A DNA stretch of 64,000 bases from Beta vulgaris subsp. vulgaris (taxonomy: Eukaryota; Streptophyta; Magnoliopsida; Caryophyllales; Amaranthaceae), in NCBI RefSeq assembly GCF_026745355.1, contig NC_079202.1:591001-655000 (forward strand), given 5' to 3'. Below, one piece after another: positions 49,001 to 58,000 of the stretch. The number at the start of each line of letters is the position of its first letter. Positions within the stretch are counted from its first letter, which is position 1. Made by a program: the position numbers and the translations under genes. The notes beneath the pieces were generated by a model, which was not told the origin of the DNA, did no database searches, and worked only from the letters and a program-made list of their open reading frames with translations.

Positions 49001-52000
49001 GATGGGGTAATTAGTCATAACATGAATGGGGTGAGACTCAAATAATGCCTCAACTTACGAGATGCCATATATAAAGCTAACACTAACTTTTCAAGTGATG
49101 TGTACCTGGTTTCAGCATCCACAAGGATTTGCTAACGTAATAAACTGGGAGTTGTTGATTTTCAGCTTCCCTGGCTAGTACCGCACTTACCGCTTTGCTG
49201 CTAACAGCTAGATACAGCTGGAGAGTCTCTCCTGTGGATGGCTTTGACAATAGGGGAGGTTGAGCCAGATAGACCTTCAGATCCTGCAATGCAGCTTCAT
49301 GCTCATCTGTCCAGTTGAATCCTTTATTCTTTTTTAGCACGTTGTAAAATAGGTGGCACTTGTCGGATGATCTGGATATGAATCTGTTCAATGCAGCTAC
49401 CCTTCCTGTTAGCTTCTGGACCTCTTTCAGGTTCCGTGGTGACTGAATATTGATTAGTGCTTGCACTTGGCTGGGATTGGCTTCTATTCCTCGCTGGGTG
49501 ACTATGTAGCCAAGAACTTGCCTGCTGGGACACCGAAGGAACACTTGCTAGGATTGAGTTTCATCCCATACTTCTTTAAGACTTCAAAGGTTTCCTGCAG
49601 GTGGTCCACATGATCCTCTGCTTTCTTTGTTTTGACCAGCATGTCATCTATATAGACTTCCATCGTGTCCCCAGCTGCTTCTCGAACATCTTGTTGACTA
49701 GCCGCTGGTAGGTGGCACCCGCATTTTTTAGCCCAAAGGGCATTACCTTGTAGCAATAGATGCCTCTTTCAGTCATGAAGGCGGTCTTTTCTTGGTCTGC
49801 AGGATCCATTAGTATCTGATTGTACCTGAGTATGCATCTAGGAACGTTAGCCTTTCATGGCCAGCTGTAGCGTCCACCAATGCATCAATATGTGGCAGCG
49901 GGAATGGATCTTTGGGGCATGCCTTATTGAGATCTGTAAAATCGATGCACACCCCCATTTGCCATTTTTCTTTCCAACAACACCACGTTAGCTAGCCAGT
50001 CGGGATATTTGACTTCTCGGATTTTGCCAGCTTTGAGCAGCTTGTCTACCTCCTCGTTGACTATCATATTTCTTTCTGGAGCAAACTTCCTTCTTTTCTG
50101 CTTCACAGGCTTTGAGTTAGGATCGACGTTTAGCTTATGGGTGATGATGTCAGGCTCAATGCCTACCATATCTTCATGGCTCCACGCAAAACAGCTTACA
50201 TTTTTCTTTAAGAATTCAATAATCCGCTGCTTTTCCTCAGCTGGCAGGGATGCCCCAATCTGCACGGTCTGCTCTGGCTTTGCTGGGTCCAACGCCACTT
50301 CATCTACATCTTGATCTGTTGGCTTGGCTGGCGCTGGACCTTGCTGTAATTGCTAGATAGATTCCTTTTTTGCTTTTAGAGATATGCTATAGCATTCCCT
50401 AGCCAGCTTGCGATCGCCCCTGATTTCTTGCACTCCCCACTTGGTAGGGAATTAATAGTCTGGTGATAGGTTGAAGGTACAGCTCGCATTTTGTGGATCC
50501 ATGGTGTCCCCATTATGATGTTGTATGCTGAGGGACAATCTCCACATTGAACCTGGTTTGGAGGTTGACTCCTTTTGCATAAGTGGGCAATACGATTCTC
50601 CGAGCGTTGTAGCTGGCTCGCCATTGAACCCGAACAGAACGGTTGCTTTCCTGAGGATATCAGCTTCCTGCAGCCCCATGCTTTCTAGAGCACTTTTGAA
50701 AATGATATTAGCTGAGCTGCCATTGTCTATCAAGACTCGCTTCATGAGGCAATTGCTGACGGTGAGAGATACGACGAGGCCGTCATGATTATCGCTTCCT
50801 CATCTCCATCTTCTTCGTCGAAGCTGATGGTCATGCTTCTGAGCTTTTTCTCTTCAGCACTCCTCAGCGGGCTAGGTGCATTTTGGAACCTTCTCGAGCA
50901 AATCTCTTGGCTGCAGAGTATGTTAGTCCACATATTTTCGAACCTCCAGAGATAGAATTGATTACCTTATCGTGCAGGGGCTCAGGTGGCGGATGAGGCT
51001 GTTGCTGGCTGGGGCCAGCTTTATCTTCTTGCTGCCCCTTCTTCCCCATCAAGTGCTCGAGATAGCCCTTCTTGAGCAGCCATGCCACCTCCTTTTTGAG
51101 AGCATTGCATTCTTCTGTTCGATGGCCATGGTCGCCATGGTAGCTACACCACTTGGTGGTGTCCTTCTCGCTGTCTGGTCTGTCGCTTTTGCGAGGCCAC
51201 CTAACTGTGGTTCCCAGCTTTTCTAGTGCGTTTACTACGCCTCCTGCATCCACGTTAAAACAGTAGGAAGCAATGGAAGGGTAATCGTTGTTAGATGGTT
51301 TACCTGTGGCCTTGCTGGCTACGTTATTACTTTCGCGCTTCTGATATGGCTGATGGCGCCAATCAGTCTTCTTCTGGTTCTGGGATTTCCGATCGTAGCT
51401 AGGCTCGCTCACGTACCTGGATGCCTCGTCCTCCTCGACACGTATCTCAGCCATAGCTCTGGCCCTGACCTCTTCGAATGTGCCACATGGGTACCTGGTC
51501 AATTCATAATACAATCTAGATTTATAGGTTAGTCCTCTCCTGAATGCTTCGATAGCTGTGGGAACATCCAGGTTCTTGACAGAGATCATTTCCTTGTTGA
51601 ATCGATCCAGGTACTGCCTCACAGCTTCATTGGCTTTCTGGGTGATGCGATACAAGTCGCCGGTGTGCTTCTCTAGGACTCTGCTGCTTGCAAACTGCAT
51701 ATAAAACTTGTTAATTAAAGCAGCAAAATTTTGGATGCTACCTGGCTTAAGACTTATCAGCCATTGTAAAGCGGGTCCAGATAGGGTAGCCCCGAAGGAC
51801 TTGCACATGGTGGCTTCTAGCAGATGCTCAGGAATGGACAGAGTCCACATCTTCTGTTTATATTGAGCCACATGGTCATAGGGATCCGCAGCTCCATCAT
51901 ACAGCTTGTGAGGCTGGGTTACGTTGATCTTTTTGGGAATCCTGGCTCTTGCGATTTCTTCCACGAAGGGGATTGGGCGTAGCCATCAGGAGATTCTTCA

Positions 52001-55000
52001 GCCACAGGGGTAGGTGCTCCAGGCAGCTTCGTCAGCATGCGAAGTATTTCCTGTTCTGAGATTCTAGGAGCGCCATTTTCTTAGCTGCGGGATCAGCTTC
52101 ATCTGCTTCATCGTCGGACCTAGCTGCTCCGTCTTCACCTTCACTGGCCTCGGAATCTTCGAGATCAAGCACCTTAGGAATTACGTTCCGGATACGCTGT
52201 TTAGGAGTTTTGTTACTTTTGACAGAATCCAATTCTTTTCTGAGGCTGTCAATGGTCTGCTGGGCCTCAGATTGAGTGCGGTGAAGGTCCTCTTGAGCCT
52301 TCAGCAAAGCCGCTTTCATTGCTTCAGCAGAATCGTCAGCCATTTCAAAGTTGGGTTGAAGTGTTTCTTTTTTGGGATTTTGATGAGAGTTTAGCTGTAG
52401 AGCCCCACGGTGGGCGCCAAACTGTTTATGCCAAATTCTGATCAGGCAGAACTTAGCTGAGGATCTACAGCTAATGGAGATACAGCTACAAACAACAAAA
52501 GATACTAGCTACGGAATTGAAAGAGAATGCAAAGCAAAGGCAAAGACACCAAGAAATGGTGACGCGGAAAACCCCAGGAAGAGGGTAAAAACCGCGGGTG
52601 GAATTGAGTCCACCAATCCACTATTCGAGAAGATTACAACTTATAGTTAGCAGCTAGCAGCTTAGAGCTTGTACTAAATACACTTGAGAATATTGTAAAT
52701 GTAGAAGAGAGAAGAATGTAAGGGAATGTAATGTGAAGACTTGTGTTGTACAGAGTGTTATTCCCTTCTATTTATACTAATACAAATGTGAACGTTACTC
52801 CTTATTTGAACGTTGCATAACTAACTTCCCTACGAAAGTGCCACAACTCCTAGAATCTAGGGAGATCTCTTCTTCAGCTGGTTAACCACTTCCTCCTATT
52901 TCTTTGGCGTAACGCTACTTGTTTTGACTTGGTCTTGATCAGTATCCAATGCTCTTTCAACTGAATTTATTCAACTCCCTTCGTCTCTGCTTGCTGTAGC
53001 TGCTACCTGATAATCCCTAGCTGGGACAGATGCATAACCTGCAGGTTCAGCTTAGGAAATTTTTGGTTCTTCAGGAAAAGAAAGGGAGAGGCGGAGTTAG
53101 ATGCCACCGTGGTCAGTGCATTAACTTCCAGCAAAGGAGCTTATAAAGCCTCATTCGGAAGCGAAACACTAAATAAGATAAGTGGAGTCTAACTTGTTGA
53201 TTTGCTATTTTTCATACATCTCACTATCTCAGCAACACACTAAAACTTGGAAGTGTTGGTTTACTCTAAAAAAAAAAAAATAAAAACAGTATGAAGCAAT
53301 AATATGAGAGTGTGAATAATGAGTAATTAGTCACATAAAATTTTCTTTATTTCGGAAAGGGTATAAATGCTATAAAAACAAGCAGTTCTTTTTGCTTTGT
53401 TGAAATATAAGTGCTGAGTGAATACAACGTTTAGCTTTCTAAATGGTAATGCCGCTCCAGGGAAATTAATCATTAAAAATAGTCAAAGCATAATTGGTAA
53501 TGGCTTTATATGAAGTACTCATGTAACCATTCTGATCAATTGTTATGTAAGAAGTCCTCCAGCTAGCGTTTACTACATGTTTATATTACTAGCAACTAAA
53601 GTTCTTTATTTCCAATTTTTATGTTTTGATTACTCCTTTCTTCCATGCTAGAAGAAAAATTATCATTTGGGGGCTTATAGCAAAGTTCGAATTGTTCCGT
53701 CAAAGTATTCAATTCTGACTTAGAAGCATCGATCGCCGACAACGAAGACATGTTGTCACTTAAGCAGCTTATTTGGAAAGAGTAACGATAACACGGAAAT
53801 AGTATTGAAAAGTGGTAGTTGCAGTGGGTTTACCAGGTTCACAATGAATTGTTCACGGCAACAAATAATGACAAGTAAGCTATAAATCATTACTATTGAT
53901 AGCATAGAATAATTCCAATACATGCTTAAGCATTCTTTTAATTTTCCCCCATCTAGCTATCATATCACACCTTGCAGAATGTAGAATATGTACTTCGTAT
54001 TATTCTCTGCTTATAAGGAATTAGTTCTATAAATTTGTAACTTCCTGTACTTAGTTTCCTCGTAATTGTCAGTAGCCTTATTTGCATACTTCAACTAATT
54101 TTTCTACACAAGTACATGTCGACATATCCACTTACTACTAGATGCAATATGTGACTAGTGAATACAATTCCCGGCATAATCAACAAGCAATGACAAAGTA
54201 CAACTCATAGTCTTATAATACATTAATAATACCTACACTTGCATTCATTAGTATCTCCATAAAGTTCATTACCAAGCTTGTCTTTTAATGGTTAATGCAT
54301 AAACTATTATTATCATTTCTCCGTAAACTAACAAAGAGTGCAGTACAAAAATCCTTCGGCAAAGTTGAGATCAATATACTATGATGTAGCAAAGATGGAT
54401 CGAGTTATAACAGGTCTTACAAATGCGGCTATTAAGACACATGATGTCAACAGATCAAAGCAGAAACCCAGCAGCCAGCTAAAATCGCTAAGTAACTTCT
54501 AACGTGTTTCGTTGCTAAATTCATTTGCTTCACTCTATTATTATACAACGTCTCAAATACATGGCTTAATAAATCGTGCATGTATAATACGTGTTTGTGC
54601 ATGATGTCCCTCGTCCAATGTATATTAAATCTTTGTGGCCACTTTTCTCCAAAACTTAGAAATTGCTATGTTGTGGACTAACTGACATCACTTTTGCCAA
54701 CAAAGCTAATAAGCGTAAGCTAGAAAAACACCAGGTTTGACAAGTAAACACTTTTACTTTGTTTTGTCCTAAAGTCGCCACAAGGGGGGCAAGGTAGTAT
54801 AATCTAATTATTATTACTTGCTTTAAATTGTGATTTAAGCGTGATAACACAATGTCTTTTTTCCGTGAGTCCAAAAAAGTTTTTCATAAATATTTGTAGA
54901 ATATTAAAAGCACGTTGATGCCTTAGGGGCTTAAATCCAACAATAATGTAGCAATGCCACTAAAGCAATTAGAATTGATAATCTAGTCTCAGCTAGAATT

Positions 55001-58000
55001 CATAATTTAATTGAGGCTAGCCCCTAGTACCACCAAGATAAAGCTAGGTGGTAAGTACGGATTAGAATGTCAAAGCTATCAGCGAGGAAATATTTTGTGT
55101 CGAACACGAGTAAAAGATAAACAAAGGTAAAAGTAGTGATGGCTGCACACGCACATTCTTTGATAGCTTTTGCTTTGTAAGCTTGTCACAGGACTTTACA
55201 AAAATCTTTAATCAATCGATCGGAGATAAATTGGATAGAAAAGCCGCACAGTATAATGAAAAGATCATTGTTAAAGGAAAATTGTTATGGGATTTTCTAC
55301 GACCGCAACTTCTATGGTTCACGTTTATTACTTGTAGCTTCCTAACTAGGTTGTGCAGGTTTCTTTGTAGCAGCGCAACTTCCTAACTAAGTTGTGCAGG
55401 TTCTTCAGTGGCAGTATAGCTTCTGATCAATGCTGCATAGCTTCCTACGTGGCAAGCTGGCTTCCGATTGAAGTGGGTCAACTTCACCAATTCCAGATAG
55501 CTTCTTGGTTATCGTGAGTGCTAGGTCAGCAAGATTTTTCTTTCGATATTCAACAGCGACAAGTAAGATAAAGTTATATTACAAATGAAGTTTAAATATG
55601 TTTTTAAATCGGTGAAAAACGTATCTCGTAGCACACATGACACACAGTTGTTTATTGTTACTCATGGTCATCATAAAGTATCTATACACCTGCATTTCTC
55701 ATCGTGATCATTTTATTAAAAAGCTTCTAAGTTGTTACTGCTTATATCTAACATTAATTACAACTCCATTGTGAAGATAGTTCATAGCAACTATATTAGA
55801 ATGCAAAAATGTAACTAAAGCTGTGCGAAAATAGCACCAAGTCAAGATGTGTGACGTATCTTATCGCAAAGGTAATAGCCACTACGTATAAGAGGAAAAG
55901 TTTTAGAATGAGTGTAAGTTAAAGCATTTACCTGTTATACCCATACATTTCATGATAGTAGAGTATTTAATTGACATGTGACATAATCTAAAGCGACCAT
56001 GAAGTCTATGGATGTCAATGAACTTGCAATGTGTAATCTGAGTAAATAATAAGTAGTCGACCAAAGCGCTAAGTACACACCTAGATAACTATTGTTCTCA
56101 TGTGCATTCTTGTTTATTCCGTCTACATCAGTTTTTACCTACAAAGCTAACATGTCAACAATGTTTATTTTCGCATCACGCTCTCAAAATTGTAGCTAAC
56201 ATGTTGCAAGAATAGGCTTCGAACTATTATATGCATTGTAGGACAATCTTGTGACGACAGAGTTTCTCACAAAAAGCACCTTAGAGAAAGCAAGAGCCGC
56301 TCATACATGTGTCCGTTGGTGTTAAGCATAAAGAGGATCGCACGCTAGATGCTAGATTGCAGATGCGAGTAGTAGGTGTTAGGTGCTAGCTACGCTAGCT
56401 GCCAAATATGCAGAAGCAATTTGCCAAGTTAAAATACCAGGTGTCCTACAACATGCACTATATGCCAAAGGGGAATTGCCTAACTATCTTGTATTAAATG
56501 TTTAATCAGCAGGTTTCATGTTTTAGATGTGATGTGCCATCTACCGAGGTTCAGATATCAAACGTCCCAAGTTGAATGTCAAATGTTAGCTGCCACGATA
56601 AGATGTCAGCTGTTACCTAAAGCCATGATCCACCTATAAAGCTAAAACTTGAAAAGTACAGCGTATTCCAGTTTACCCAAGACTTATGACAGGTCGTAGA
56701 CGCCATATTACAAGTCCAGAGGTTAGCTGCATGACAGCTTGCCACCAATGACTAAGCACCTATGGTAATGCACAAGCCTAAGATTTTCTAGCTATTGCTA
56801 CCTTAAAGTTCCCATACGTGATTCACACGAAGCTTCATAATGATGAGCAACACATCAAGTAAGTAACACTAGTTGGCGTTGATAGACATTGTTTACTATT
56901 GTAACATATCAACCTGCAAAGGTATATACTCCCAAATTTAAAAATACAACATTTACCAAGACTTCTAAGCTTAATGTGCACATCAATGTTCACTTATGTT
57001 TATCTATTCATTCACCTAAGTTAGGACACACATGATTAAACTCTCGACGTGTCTACTTGTACAAAGATATGCATACTTGCTTTATATTCTATGACATTAT
57101 ATCTTCACCAAGTTATAACAAGGTGAAATCGTTGTATGGTAACTTACAATAGGTCTAGCGTCAGTTTGCAAACGGCCCTGACGCCACCGCTTGCAAACGG
57201 CCCTGACGCCAGCTTGCGAATGCGGCATTGACGCCAGCTTACATATGTGCCCATGACGCCAGCTTACATAAGGGTCCTGTCTGTCGCCAGCTACTCAAAG
57301 GTGGTCCTAACACTAGAATACCCTAAGTTCAAATTGACAAATAACTAAAGGCCCAGGTGCCAGATAACGCAAAGGAGGTCACAACACCTAGTCGCAAGCT
57401 AAAGGTCGAAGCGCCTAGCCAAGATAAAGGTCGAAGCACCTAGTCACAAGCTAAAGGTCGAAGTACCTGAGTTTAGCTATATGGTCGTAGCACCAAGGAA
57501 ACGGGCCCAACCAAAGGAAAACTCGAGTACACCAAGTAAGAACATCACCAAAGCTAGCAAATATGAACGTGCATACAAAAGAGATGTTTCTTAAAATCAA
57601 AAGTCAAAAGTTCAAAGGATCCAAAGATCAAAAGCAAAGTTCAAAGAGTCAGATCAACTTAAGCAAACGAAGATAAGCTAAGGACAACGTGCAAAGACGC
57701 AATACAACATAAACGTGAATTCAATGGATGATTGGTGCATGAAACTAACACACAAGTCCTCTTGAGTTATAGATACAAAGTTACTTCTAAAGGACCAGAG
57801 CGTCAGGACCTAAGCGTTGGTGCTAGCTAGCCAGCCAGCTAGATAGTCATCTAGCTAGCTACAATTGTATGAATTGTCTAAAGTTTCAAATGTTAATGGC
57901 TACCCGCAACCTGTTGCGAGCCAACCAAGCTATGAGAAGCGCTGAAAAGCACAAAAGCAAGGCAATAGCTGTTGAAATGCTAGCTACCATAGTATTGTAT

